Shown: positions 33,745-45,656 of the stretch, in pieces
Numbering within the stretch: the stretch's first letter is position 1
Layout: every line of letters begins with the position of its first letter
From: Rhodotorula mucilaginosa
Lineage: Eukaryota; Basidiomycota; Microbotryomycetes; Sporidiobolales; Sporidiobolaceae
Assembly (NCBI GenBank): GCA_034406715.1
Contig: CP137875.1
Coordinates: 372,001-436,000 of the forward strand
Direction: 5' to 3'
Length of the DNA: 64,000 nt
Made by a program: the position numbers and the translations under genes
Notes under the pieces: model-generated
What the model saw: the letters and a program-made list of their open reading frames with translations, nothing else
Database searches by the model: none
Told to the model about the DNA's origin: nothing

Positions 33745-36700
33745 ATGCAGTCCACACGCGGTCGGAGCGTGGTGTGGGACCCTTCTGGCTCGCAGCGCTT
33801 CCTGACCGGCGGAGGATCCGAAATCCGCCTACACGGGCGCGAAGCAGGCGAGCGCATCAAGACGACCAGCGTAGTCACGGAGCTCTCCGGGCTGCGCAGC
33901 TTTGCCTGGTCGCCCGGAACGTCGGCGAACCCGCTCGTCGCGGCCGGAGTCTCGTCCGGGCGAGTCTTGCTCCTCCGGCTCGACGACAACGGTAATAGCA
34001 GCTCGAGGCAGGGCCAGCAGGATGCTATAGTCAAGCCTGTAGGACAGATCAACAGTGAGCCCGGGTAGACAACCTCGAGAATGTTGAGCCGAGTCGTGCT
34101 GACATCCGTTCCTACGTCTAGTTCGCCATTCTCGCCCGATCAATGTCACGGCTTTCGCGCCCGAAAAGCCTCGTGCGTGCTGCAAGGAAACGCTCAGCTA
34201 GGCGCCGACTGACGACGGAACATTCGCCCGCAGATCTTCTGGCTGTCGGTTTGGAAAAAGGTCGTGGCGAATCGGTCCTCGTGTACGACGTTCACCGGAC
34301 GGCGGCGTCGAACAGTCGCGATCAATCGGGCGCTCGACACGGAGGACTGCACCGGGAACCCTCGCAACACAGCCGAGGAAGAGCTTCGTCTCCGGCCGCG
34401 TCGAACACGTCCGCCCACGAATCGGCGCCTCTCTTGACTTTTGGCGTCTCCGACTTTGTCACGTCGCTCAGCTTTCTGCCGAGCGGACCGGGAGGGCAGA
34501 CGTCTGGAGCTCTACTCGCCACCGCTGCAGCCGGGAAGTGGATCCGCGTTTTCGATCTGCGAAGCCCGCCGGCTACAGTCACGACTTGGACGAGCAGGGC
34601 AGGATACGGTCTCGCCCCGAACCCGTACAACGCGCAGCAGCTCTCCTCATTCGGCGAAGATGGCATCTGCCGACTGTGGGACCTCCGGAAACCGTTGGAT
34701 CCGCTTCTCTCCTTTTCCGAGGCCGACGCGGGAGCGATCCCGCTGCAGACGGTGACCAACTCGGCGCCTCGACCGCTCGCCGAGACGGCGTGGTGTCCCA
34801 ACCGACCTGGTACTTTTGCGACACTCGAAAAGGAGAGCAGCACGATCAGGCTGTGGAGCCTCGTCGACGGACCGGGTCCTCGACTCTTGTACTCGCATAC
34901 CGAGTCGCGGACGAACGACCGCTACATCGACCACAACAATGCGAACGAAGCGCTCAGGATGCCAATCTTGCTCGAGGACAGGCAGAGTGAGTTTCGTCTG
35001 AGCAGAAGCTTGTGCGCTTTCGGTTCGCTCAGATCTGTTCATCCTTTCCCCCAGCTCGCCTGTTTCAGCACCCGCTCATCTCGTTCGCTTTTGCTTCGCC
35101 ATCATCGAAGTCATCTACCGCCATTGAACTCGTTGGACTCGCGCGGGACACGAGCAGTGCAGGGTCAGGTTCGCAGCGACTCGAGATTGTGTCGGTACCG
35201 GACACCCCGATCGCCGACTTTCAGGAACGCAGCCTGCTCATCGCCGACCGACTCAGCAGCGCTCACTCGTACCCCATACCGACGGCAGAGGCGCGCGAAG
35301 CCGAAGATGCCGCCGACGTGCGCGATGTCGTCGGCGGTGGAAAGGCTGCGGGCCAGACTGGCCCGTCACCCCGAACGCCAGCGCTCCACCTCGCTCTCAG
35401 TCCGCCAGATCGCGGCCGAACTCTCTCTCTCGGCGGTCTCTCGTCACCCGGCGTCGACCGGAACCAAACCCCTCGGCCGACGACCGTCCTGCTCCGACAA
35501 GACTCGGCCGCCAATCTCCTTCAAGGAGGCGGTGGCGGTGGTGGTGGTGGTGGTGGCCCCTCCTCGCTTGACGAATCCGGTTTGTACAACCTCAGCACGG
35601 ATATTTCCGTCGTCCTGCGTGAGCGTGTCGAGGCGGGTTACGGCTCGGACCCGATGGTCAACGCGAATCTGAGCGATGCCGGCGTGCGCGAGTTCTGGCT
35701 TTGGGTTGCCCGTGTGTCTCCTCCCGGACCCTTCCAGGCGCGATGCTCTCAACACTCACATGCTTCCCCTTCTTTCCCGTATTGCAGGTGGTCAAGCCTT
35801 GTCGAGCGAAGCTTGTACTCCCGAATAGTGAGTCCTTGCCTTTTGGCCGTCAAAAACGCTGGTCCTCGCGAGCAAGCCGCCCGATGTATCTGTACTGACT
35901 TTCGCCGCTAACTCCGCAGTGATTTCCGCTTCCGAGGAGTCCTGCGCATCCTCCTCGGGTTCCCCTCCGGCATGACCAACAGCTCCAACGCCTCTTCACG
36001 ACGGTCTACTCCGTCGCAATCCCCTCTGCCAACCCCGAGATCGATCTACACCGACATCAGCCGCTCGCTGCGTCGAGGAGAAGAGGCGCAAACCAAGCAC
36101 GCCGCGTACACGGCAGCTTGCAACCAGCTCGTCGCCAGGCGGAGACTCGAAAACACGTTCGCGATCTCGTCGTCGCAGTTCGCAGCGCAGCGCAAGATCG
36201 CCCTTTCAAGCTGCGGAGCCGACTGGGAGGAAAGCTGGGAACAAGTCTGCGACCGGTCAGTTCTCTTCACGCGCGAATGCCATGCTTCCGTTAGCCTGAC
36301 CTCCTCAGTGACGAACAGCCTCTCCAAGACGGGCGACTACGAAGCCGCAGCACGCTTCGCTTTCTACGCCGGTCAGCTGGAGAAGTCGATGCAGTATCTG
36401 CGATTTTGCAAAGGTAGGCAGGCATGTTTGGCTTGGCCTTCATCAAGATCGAATTGCTGACTTGTACAACGCTGCAGACGAAAAGCTGCGCTTGCTGTCG
36501 CCGATCGTGGCTGCATATGTGAGCGCATATGCTCTTCAAATGGGAGACCCTTGCGAACTATCGCTGACATGCTTGGCTCTGCACAGCTCGCGCAGAAGGA
36601 TTCGGCAAGAGGCGCCGAGTCTCACTACGCCTCGCTCTGCCGCACCCTCTCCTCCGACGTGGAAATGCCGTGGGTGCGAGCGATGTTTGCCTATCTGGCC

Positions 36701-37830
36701 ACTAGCGATTGGAGGGAGCTGGTCGACGAGATGGGCCTGCCGTTGCGGGATCGGGTCGGGGTGGCTTTGCGGTACGTGCAGAATTTTTACCGGTGCCGTC
36801 TCATCAAAAAGCCGCTCCGCTAACAAGTTCCCATGATTTGAACAGGTTTCTCTCCGACAGCGAGGTACGCCGCGCCCCTTATCCGTCTCCATCTTCATCG
36901 TCTTCCTCACTGACGTGAATCCTTGGCAGCTTATCCCCTTCCTGCAAGAATTGGGCGACGAGGCGCTGTCATCGAGTGACCTGGAGGCGGTCGTCCTCTT
37001 CGGTCTGCGCAACGACGGGCTAAACTTGCTCTCATCCTACGTCGACCGTACCGCCGACGTTCAGACTGTCGCGCTCGCTTGCTCCTTTACCTCGCCGGGC
37101 ATGATCCGCGCGGACATGCGCGTCACTCGCTGGGTGGAGACGTATCGGGCGCAGCTCGATCGCTTGCAGCTCTACTCGGCACGAGCGATCTTCGATTCGG
37201 CACGAGGGAGACGTGCGAGAGCGACGCTTCAGCAGGCTCGGGCGGCCGGACGCACCGCTGAGGCCAACGAGGTCGCGCAGGCGATCAGGAAGACGGCACC
37301 GCCCCAGATCATGCTCCGTTGCCAGTTCTGCTCCACGGTCATTGCTCCCTCGAAGGGCATCAATTCTGAGATCGGCGAATCTCGCAGTCACGGCAGCGGC
37401 GGACCCAATAGGGTACGAGTCGTAGGCAGTCTCATTCGATTTTGTCTTGCGTGCTGATGAAGCCGTTCTCGCAGTCATCGGTGTGCCCGTCTTGCAGTAA
37501 ACAGCTACCGGCATGCTGCATCTGCCTTGTGCGGCCGTCGTTGCACTCGTTCCAGACGAACGGCCGTAAGCATCTCCATCTTCGTCCGCTCCCCAACCTT
37601 GACCGTTCCTGACCGCGATGATGAGAGGCACAGCCGCGACGCTGGCCTGGTGCCAGAAGTGCCGGCACGGTGGTCACGCAACGCATCTCCTCGCCTGGTT
37701 TGAGGGTGAGTGCTTCCGGACCACGGCCCCCGTCTTGCCCGGCGCTGACCGCCCGAGATCAATCTCTTCAGTGTCGCGAGTATGCGCCGTTGCCGGCTGC
37801 GAATGCTCGTGCAATTCGGAGCACCGGTAG
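33745..37830 (+). CDS. SEA4: WD-repeat protein Sea4/MIOS of the SEACAT/GATOR2 complex
   Basis: Positive regulator of TORC1 at the vacuole membrane (Sea4 in yeast, MIOS in animals; family knowledge). N-terminal WD-like propeller (SVVWDPSGSQRFLTGGG, LRSFAWSP, LLAVGLEKGRG, LATAAAGKWIRVFDLRSP, LSSFGEDGICRLWDLRKP, LAETAWCPNRPGTFATL). A disordered insert with a Gly run (~35525-35565) follows, then helical repeats (TNSLSKTGDYEAAARFAFYA; WVRAMFAYLATSDWRELVDE). The C-terminus holds paired zinc fingers assembled over three introns: MLRCQFCSTVIA, then VCPSCSKQLPACCICLV, then WCQKCRHGGHATHLLAWF and CAVAGCECSC, ending in TAG at 37828. This Cys/His order is the RING-like end of MIOS. One exon is only 19 bases (36846-36864). 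Confidence 0.85.
36846..36864 (+). other. SEA4: 19-base microexon in SEA4
   Basis: The exon GTTTCTCTCCGACAGCGAG is bounded by AACAG and GTACGC. It joins VALR to FLSDSE to LIPFLQELGDEAL, keeping one frame on both sides. The upstream donor is GTACGT after TTTGCG, and the downstream acceptor is TTGGCAG before CTTATC. Confidence 0.75.
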
Positions 37831-37900
37831 AAGCAAATGTCAAACTGTTACATTTCGTCACGACAGGAGCTATCAACAAGATCACAACGGGCGGATACTT

Positions 37901-39959
37901 CTACAATGTGGCAGGAGTTGCTCGGTGTGCCAAGACGGGCGAACCACCCTTCTTTTCTTCCGCCGATTCCTCCGCGAGCGGTACTTCAGAGAAGAGAATG
38001 TCGTCGCCGGAACGCTCCGGTTTGCGATTTGTCTCCACTCTGGCACTCTGCACGCGGTGTCTAAGCGGAGGTCCACGATGCGGGAGATGGACGCGCACGG
38101 AGTTGAGGAGGAGAAAGGTCAAGGCTGCGTCGGTGCCAATCAAATACATCCAGATGACGAAAAAGTAGGCGAGCTCCATCCTGCGAACAAGGCAAGGGTC
38201 AGAGCTCGGCGAGCGACAAGGGTACACCGGGCTCACATAGAGAGGCGCCCAAAGATCATTCGAGGGGAAAGGAGGAGCCAGAGCCCGACGGCGAGGCAAG
38301 CGGTCGCGAGCGCGATTACAGCGGCGAGGAACTGGTTAGGGAACTCGTCAGTATGCGGTGACTTGTGCAGGATCGGAAGCCACTTGCAATCCATACGTCC
38401 AGCTCGATCTTTTTTAGCGCAAGGACCTGCTTTGCTTGCGTCCGATAAGCAGATTGGCGATGCGGTCCTTCCGCCGCAATGCGCTTCAAATGGTTGATCG
38501 ATGCTCCTCGCCGTACGGAAGGCTGGGGGGCAACGTGTTCCGGATCGGCTTCTTCGTAGCGCATCTCGACCACACGGCTGCAAAGTACTGGGGTGGTCGT
38601 TCCGGTTCCGTGGACGTGGGCTTGCTCGGCGACAAGCAGCGCAGATCCGAACGGATGTTCCGGTTGCTCCGTCTCGCCTTCCAGAAGCACGGGAAGGACC
38701 ACTGTCGGATCGCTGGCCGGAATGCGGTCCAAGTTGAAGCTGAGATGAACGAGGACTCGTCAGAACAGCAGCGATTTTTTCACATCACGATAGCTCACGT
38801 ACCGGATCTGCCGCCGGAGCGTGAGAACGAGGGCCATCCCGCCCAGGTTTGCACAGATCACGAGCAGCGAGCAGAAAGCATACAGCGCTCCGTCGACCCG
38901 CGCGACCCTGCAGCAGGCGACTCATGTCAGCGCCATCAGCTGCGGAGCGAAGTCGTCAAAGCAAGCACAACATACGTCATGACCACATCGTACCGCTCGT
39001 TGACATGTTGGCGTAGAGGTGCGGTCCAAGCCAGGATCTCCGCCACCGACGCGTTCGGTAGAGCTGAGGCTGCAACCTTTAGTTGTTCCGATAGCGCGAT
39101 CTGGGCGTCCCACGTGTTGCGCCATGCAAGCGAAAGGACTATGTCCAAGGTCTGGTAGCGGATCGGGGTGAGTTCTTGTTCGGCGTCCCCTCAAGAAGAC
39201 AGACTCACGAGTACGGAAAGGAAAAAGCCTGCGAAGCCGGAGAGGTACAACCCGTTCGCAATCAGCGGCGAGAGCAAGTGTCGTCCGGCCGCTTCTTGCG
39301 TGGCAAGAATGCTAGCCTGCAGGTTGGCGTAAGAGGATAGCCACATATGGGCGCCGACCGGGATCCAGATGATCGACCGCCCTGGAACGTGGTGGCGGTA
39401 AGCTTTCATCGTCATGTCAGAAGCTTTGAAGGGGCAAGGATCAAGAGACTACGCACAAAAGAAGGCACTCCGCTGATTAGATCGCTCAACGAAGACTTGG
39501 TAAAAGGAGAGGGTCAGTCCGATGGACAGCCCGCACGTAATTAGCGACATGGCGGCGAAGAGGAGATGTTGACTGCAGAAGTGGGAAGGAAGTAAGCGAG
39601 AGGGGTTGATGCTGATGCTCTGACTACTCACTTTCCGACTATATACCTGCCCTTTGACCGGCGGACCAGCTTCCACAGCCAGACGCGCTTCTTTCTCCGG
39701 TGGCAATCGACGACGTGGACAGCCATGTATACGCAGGAAACGACAATGCCACTGGGGAGGGCCTAGTCAGGATTCCGCGGCAGAATCAGAGAGATGCAGG
39801 CGTGCAGGGGACGTACTAGCCGGTGAGGGCCCAGAGAACTGCCAGTCTCGGTACGAAGCCCGCGTTCAGAGCTGGGTTGAAGGTTTCGTCGAGAGAGCGC
39901 AAGTACGTCCGGTAAGCATCCTCGCCGGGCGGCACCGGCGGGAAAGACACCAGCCCCAT
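37901..39959 (-). CDS. Seven-transmembrane protein of unknown family (copy A)
   Basis: Not recognised. The ATG at 39959 opens MGLVSFPPVPPGEDAYRTYL, a short N-terminus without a cleavable signal. Seven hydrophobic segments can be read over about nine exons: IVVSCVYMAVHV; LLFAAMSLITCGLSIGLTL; IIWIPVGAHMWLSSYA; LYLSGFAGFFLSVLVSL; CSLLVICANLGGMALVLTL; FLAAVIALATACLAVGLWLLL; AYFFVIWMYLIGTDAALTFL. After span 1 lies a basic loop with KKRVWLWKLVRR. A hydrophilic loop with DAQIALSEQLK separates spans 4 and 5, and the tail after span 7 is hydrophilic. This is a receptor-like layout, but it shows no Ste3, Ste2, Gpr1 or opsin motif that I can identify. The stop at 37901 faces SEA4 with 70 bases between stops. 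Confidence 0.65.
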
Positions 39960-40645
39960 CACCGCACCGTCGTGACTTCAGCGTGTGATGTGGCGTCGGT
40001 AAGTAGGCTAAGGGATCTTTTGGGTCGCAGTCGGAACCAGAGCTCCAGAAGCGACGTAGATTTTGCGTCAACGTTCAAGCGCGAGCCGTGACAGCAAGGG
40101 TCTGTGTGAGCCTGTTGGACATAGCAGACACGCAGAGTGTAGCAAGAGGTACCAAGAGCTGGTCTTTCCCCTGCATGCTGGTCTTGACCAGCGAGGCGTG
40201 AGGCGATCGCCCTTCGAGAGAGACGGAGCGGATCTCCGTTGCGTGCCCCGATCGGGTAATCGAATCGCTCCAGAGCTCGAGACTGAACTGCGTAATTCGG
40301 TCTTAACCGCTCTGCGATACAGTTACACTTTGGTGGTCCGATCTCCTGATCTTGATTGCACGAAGCCGTTGTTGTAGCAAGCGTGCGTGCGCCGGAATGG
40401 CTGTCGGCCGTCGCTCCTCGTCGAAGCTGAAAGCTACAGCTCGATGAAGACAAATTTATGCTGAGATAAAGTATATCCCCCGGGTGCCGAATGTATAGCT
40501 GCCAGCACAAGACACTTGACCCGTGGACGGTGGAAGAGCTTAGTTGGTCAGACAGCTTACATACGAGATCCTGACCGAAGTGACGGCGTGCGGAAGATCG
40601 GAATAGATATTGCATGGGGTGCGAGGGAACAAAGACTACAGCACT
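39960..40645. promoter_or_regulatory. Upstream region of 7TM copy A
   Basis: About 690 bases between the start of copy A and the stop of copy B, both on the minus strand. It must contain the promoter of A and the 3' UTR of B. No conserved open frame or motif was found. Confidence 0.4.
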
Positions 40646-42696
40646 CTATGCGCTCATTGTCTGCGCCCCTGATCTAGGGTTGTTAACAGTTTCGACCCCG
40701 GTCGGTTGGTCTGGATCCGCCGCGCTTGACGCCAAGGTCAGGCTGTCCAGCTCGTCGCTGGCGAGGAGTCCCGAGGCCCTTGTGCCGCGTCTGTTCCTTG
40801 AGCCCTGTCCAAGAACTTTGGCTAGGAATGAGCCGGTCGGCGCGAAGTGTCGGACAACATTGAGCAGCAGCAAGGTCAAGGCGACGTCGACGCCGATCAC
40901 GAACATCCACGGCACGAGGAAGTATGCGACTTCGGTACTGCGCCGGGATAAAGAGCCGTCAATGTGAGGCCTCACTTCTGGTTCAAGGATATCGTCATGA
41001 ATGACTTACGTAGCCCATCGTGCGTAAACCGAAGTCGGAGAGATCGCGAGCCATAACCCGATCGCCGAGCAAAAGAGCGCAATGACGACGATGGCGCCGA
41101 GAAGCTGCCGAGACAGGATATCGTTGAGTGCTAGTTGTGAGGCGGAACAATGTGCATGAATTCGGACATACAACGAGCACGTCCCACTGAACCTTCTTCA
41201 GCGCGAGCAGTTGCAGCGCTTGCTGCCGTTGCGCGGCGGACGCTGCTGCCTCGTCCTCCGCGGCGTGTCTGAGCTCCCCAACAGACATGCCTTTGCTCGG
41301 CAGAGGCTGTGCAACGTCCAGCGGGCCAGTGACCGGACCCTCCAGTCGCTGCTCAACGCTTCGCACGAAGACGACCTGCTTCGCCGGGGAACTCCCCGCG
41401 CCCTTCTCGTCGACGCGGGCGGAGGCGGAAAACGGACAGAGAACGGGGTCGGTCGATGAGGCGGTGGTGTCGTCACTTGAGGGTATGGGCAAAGTCGGGC
41501 GGGACACCGGCGCGCTTGGAGGGTGATTGTCAGCAAGGCGGTGCATGTTGAACCTGCGTACGAGAAATGGTCAAGCGTGAGAAGATTATGTCGAAACGTG
41601 TCAATGTGGCGTACTTGATCTGCCGTTGCAAGGTGAAAAGCAAAGTAAGACCGCCCAAGTTGACGACAATCACCATCGTGAAAGCGAATGCGTACAAGGC
41701 GTTGATGACGCGCAAGGTGCTGTGGACCGCAGAGTGTCAGTCGGACGATACATACGCGGACGGGAAGAAGGTGCGCACGTGATCACGAGCCCGAGCCGGC
41801 TGTTCACCCGGTGGATCAACCCGTCGACGATGGCCAGAGCCTGCTCGGGCGTATCGTCTGGTCGAACGAGGGCAAGGGTTCCGAGCCGCGCCAGTAGCCG
41901 CATAGTAGCGGTCCAGCATTGCGACCACGCCCAGCCGCAGACGATGTCGAGCGCCTGAGGATTGCTCGGTCAGCTGCCCGATCCGCTCACCACGACAACG
42001 GTCGTGCAGACTCACCACACACGAGAAGAGCATTCCAAGCAACACACTCAAGTAGAGAGTGTTCATGGAAAGCGGCGAAAGGATGTTTTTCCTCGCTGCG
42101 GATTGCGAAGAGAGGATCCCGGCTTGCAGATTGCTCGACGACGTGGTCCAGAGGTGCACCACGTACACGATCCAGATCAAGGTCCGCCAGTAGAATGCTT
42201 CGTGTTGATGCGTCCCATCGATGAAGACTTGATAAAAGCTGGCGAAATAGCCGATGCTGACGGCGCAGCTGATGAAACTGAAGATGGCGAAAAGGAAATG
42301 CTGGCTTCGGTTCGGGAAGGTTTCGTCAGCCTTGCTCCGAATATGGAGATGCAGCGGAGAAGACGCTGCGCTCACTTTCCAACGAGATACCGCCCGTTCG
42401 TGCGCCGGACGAGTTTCCACAACCAGATGCTCTTTTTCCGACGTCGATGTTCGACGACCAGCACGATGAAGTAGGCAAGCGAGGCCAAGACTCCACTGCG
42501 TATGTTTGTGATCGTCAGCGACGGAGTAGCTTGACGAGGGTACGGAGACGTACTATGCTCCCAGTACCCAGAGGACGATGAGCCTGGCCCTGAACCCTCG
42601 CGCCGGAGTCTGATAGAAGATCGACTCGATGAAGCGAATGTAGAACTCGTACGGTGGAATGCCCGGAGGCGCTTCGGGCAAGGTGATGAGGGGCAT
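40646..42696 (-). CDS. Seven-transmembrane protein of unknown family (copy B)
   Basis: Diverged tandem paralogue of copy A with the same layout. The ATG at 42696 begins MPLITLPEAPPGIPPYEFYI. The first intron splits the same Tyr codon (TA|GTACGT) in both genes. Shared text includes KKSIWLWKLVRR after span 1, SFYQVF at the end of span 2, SNLQAGIL after span 3, the NLGG motif in span 5, RQIKY after it, and VPWMFVIGVDVALTLLLLN in span 7. The loop before span 6 is longer than in A (Ser/Thr/Pro-rich, ~41165-41540). Stop at 40646. Only remnants of identity remain at DNA level, so the duplication is old, unlike the F-box pair. Function unknown; a sensor or receptor is a guess from topology. Confidence 0.65.
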
Positions 42697-43196
42697 ACGT
42701 GCTGGCCTCGGACGTCGCTGCTCTCCGAGTCGCCCCGCTACTGCCGTTCGCTTGCCGTGACAGGCCCCCTGAGGGCCTTGATTCGTTCGTTCAGGCGTGT
42801 GCAGGCGACGGCGAGGAGTGGCGGCTTGCTATGGCTGATAGAGTGTACGAGCTGTTTGTCGGCGAGAGACAGACTGCATTACAGTACTAGCTTGCAGCCT
42901 GCAGTCGACAGCTTCGGACTCCACATCGCCAGCCTCGGAGCTGCAAGTGCTTGGCGCGCCCGGAGGAAAAGGCTGTTCGCGCGTCGGCGAGTCTAAAGTC
43001 AACTTTGACGGATCTTTACCGGATGCGGAATGGGCAGTCCGATGAGAAGCGGCGTCCGCGGGGTCAAGCCTCCCCTCAGCTGTCATCGACGCGGAAGCTT
43101 CATCAGGCTCGAAAGGATCAAGGGCAAGCAAGGACGGAGGGCAGCAGATGAAGCCGTCATAGACATAGGCAGCCTGGTCGAAGCGGGCGAGGCATC
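42697..43196. promoter_or_regulatory. Divergent promoter, 7TM copy B / METTL16
   Basis: Five hundred bases between two divergent starts. No gene or clear binding motif seen. Confidence 0.4.
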
Positions 43197-45538
43197 ATGG
43201 CGAAGCGCTTGACCAGTCCGTACGATCGGAGCGTGGACTACGCCGAGCTGGCCGGGAGCGTGGCTTCGCTGTCCCCCTTGTGCGTCTGGTTCGTGGTCAT
43301 CCCAACTCACGGCAGACAAGCTAAAGTCGAACATGACCTTTCTAGTCTGGCAGTGACTGCTTCTGGCCGGTCGACGCTCGATTTTCAGGATGAAGCGGCG
43401 GTCCGGTGAGGGAGAAAGACGCCGCTCCGCTTGACGTTTTCCAGCGCCGACACTTGCAGCTCCTCCCGCAGAGCTCTCAACGGCGCCTTGTTGAAGCGGG
43501 ACTTTGATCTTGACGTCGAAACTCCGTCGGATCGGCTCTGTCCGTCGGTACGTATCGTTGCGATGACACGCGTTTCCCCGAGCTGACGGTTCTCGTTTCT
43601 CCCTTCCCAGGTTCCGGGCAGGTAAGACGACCGATGAAGGTAGACTCGAAATCGTTTCCTCACCGCTTTCCCCGTGCAGGCTCGACTACGTGCTTCATTG
43701 TCTCGAACTCGTTCGACAAACACGGCGCGCGCGAGCGCTCGGAGCCGTTCCCGAAATCCAAACAGGACTCGATGTGTAGGTCTGTCTCCCCCCTGTCGCC
43801 TAACAACGCCTTGCTCATCTGGTTCACGATGTAGTGGGACAGGTGCATCTGCCATTTATCCGCTTCTAGCCGTGCGGTATGCGGCCTCTCGAGCGCCACA
43901 AGACTTTGCGAATCTGCGCATGCTCGCCACGGATATCAACGAAAAGTCGCTCGCGATCGCCAAGAGCAACGCCGAACGCAACGGCCTCGCTGAAGCTATT
44001 TCGGTTCATCGCGTCGAGCCTGACGGACCCATCTTCCCGCCTGCTGTGGTCGACTCCGCTTCCCAGTAAGTTCCCGACGCTTTCGCGGACTTGGCAGAAA
44101 TAAGGCTCCTAACGACAAGCCATGTTGCCAGCATCGAGTTCACGATGTGCAATCCGCCGTTCTACGGATCGGCAGAAGAGATCGCTTCTCTAGAGGCAGG
44201 CAAAGCAAGCCTCCCCTTCGCAGTGAGTCTCTGCATGTCTCCCTGCTCTTCTATGTGTGCGTGTGCTGACTTTCGAAATAGATTTGCACCGGTGCAGATA
44301 ACGAGATGGTCACGCCAGGGGGCGAAGTCGCTTTCGTCTCTCGCATGATCCGGGAGACTCGGACGCTCGGGAGGTCGAGGATCAAGTGCGTCTTTTTTCA
44401 GCCTTCTCATGAGTTCGCGCCGTGCTCACGGCATTGAACTGCCTCCAGATGGTTCACTTCGCTCCTCGGCAAATATTCGAGCATAGCGCCTCTGATTGAC
44501 GAGCTCAAGTCTTGCAAGGTGAGCAGGGAGCCTCTAGGAAACTTGGCTTCCAGCGTGCTGACTCGCCGTGTTCCCTTTCCCCAAGATCCTCAACTACCAT
44601 GTCTCTGCCCTGCCGATGCGTGGGCACACAACTCGTTGGGTCCTAAGCTGGTCAATACAGGATTGGCGAGTCCCGCCGGTAAGGCAACCTGCTCATGTTT
44701 CTTCTTCTGGACAACAGCGAGTCCTGATGCTGATCTGGGGGTTCTACGTCTACAGTTCTTGATCAAGGACACGATAGCGAGGGAGGGGGTATCGCCAACC
44801 ACCGCCGGACCGTCCTTTCCCTTGAAGCGATTCCTCTCCCCCGCGACGGCGCCACTCGTCTTTGTCCCGACAACTGGTCCGAGACGCACGGCGGACGACA
44901 ATGCTGTGCGAGACAGAGTCACGGATGCGTTGCGAAATGCTTTGCACGAGTTGGTCCAGGTCGGCGAGCAGGCTGCGGAGGGTCGCGACTTTGAATGGAG
45001 CGATGAACCGACTGGCGGAGGAAGCGGCGGCGGCGGGGTCGCGCAACCAGATCGGACATTCCGGGTGACGGCATCGCGGAACGTTTGGTCCCGTAAAGCG
45101 CGTCGAGTGGCCGCTCTCGCCGATGCGGCGGCGCCTAAACCCGAGTTGTCGCAGGAGCAAGTCGAACAAGCTCCCGCCTCCGGGGTGACGAAAGACCCAC
45201 CGCCGCCGCAACAATCTCCGATGCTCGATCTCCGCATCGAAATCTGGACGACGACGGCGCGAGAAACGGAAAGCTCCGAAGCGCGAGACGGTCCAGCGTC
45301 TTCCGCCTCTTCGTCGATCCGGCTCGAAGGATGGTGGATCCGCGGGTTGGATCAGGAACGGAGTGCGCTCGAGGGGTTGTGGGGCTTTTTGACTCGCAGG
45401 ATCGGTGACGCGGTCCGGGAGCAGGAGGTCGGAGCAGAAGGAGTAGAGGGAAAGGGAGAGGCAGGCGGAGGAGGCGGCGAGATGGAGGGGGGCGGAGGCG
45501 GAGCCGTAGGATCGCGGAGGAAAAGGCGCAAGCTATAA
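43197..45538 (+). CDS. METTL16: METTL16-type RNA m6A methyltransferase (U6 snRNA)
   Basis: Class I SAM-dependent methyltransferase that puts N6-methyladenosine on the U6 snRNA ACAGAGA box (METTL16; Mtl16 in fission yeast; family knowledge). The ATG at 43197 opens MAKRLTSPYDRSVDYAELAG. The N-terminal domain contains STLDFQDEAAVRALNGALL and the family's short VP(N/G)RLxY link, here VPGRLDYVLHCLEL, which crosses an 11-base microexon. SAM motif DVGTGASAIYPLL and acidic site LATDINEKSLAIAK follow, then the catalytic NPPF in TMCNPPFYGSAEE (~44150) and RWVLSWSIQDWR. The C-terminal ~300 residues are disordered with one conserved-looking patch (RNVWSRKARR) and end in a Gly-rich, then basic tail (SRRKRRKL), a likely nuclear signal. 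About eight introns. Stop TAA at 45536-45538. Confidence 0.88.
43611..43621 (+). other. METTL16: 11-base microexon in METTL16
   Basis: The exon GTTCCGGGCAG sits between a CTTCCCAG acceptor and a GTAAGA donor. It joins ...RLCPS to VPG(R) to LDYVLHCLEL in one frame, and the product matches the invariant family text at this point. Confidence 0.8.
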
Positions 45539-45656
45539 GGTGACGGCGGTTCCTTTTGATCCGAGATCGGTAGTGGGTGTGCCGCAGCGCGCAAAAGTGG
45601 ACGACCGCGGGCGAGAACGAGAGAAGCGCAATCGGGGGTCCGACCGGAGAAGCAGC

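Noticed and set aside
35520-35570. Gly run in SEA4 as a possible frameshift or repeat-expansion site
   Set aside because: It is a GGT/GGC codon tract within an already disordered insert and keeps the frame on both sides.
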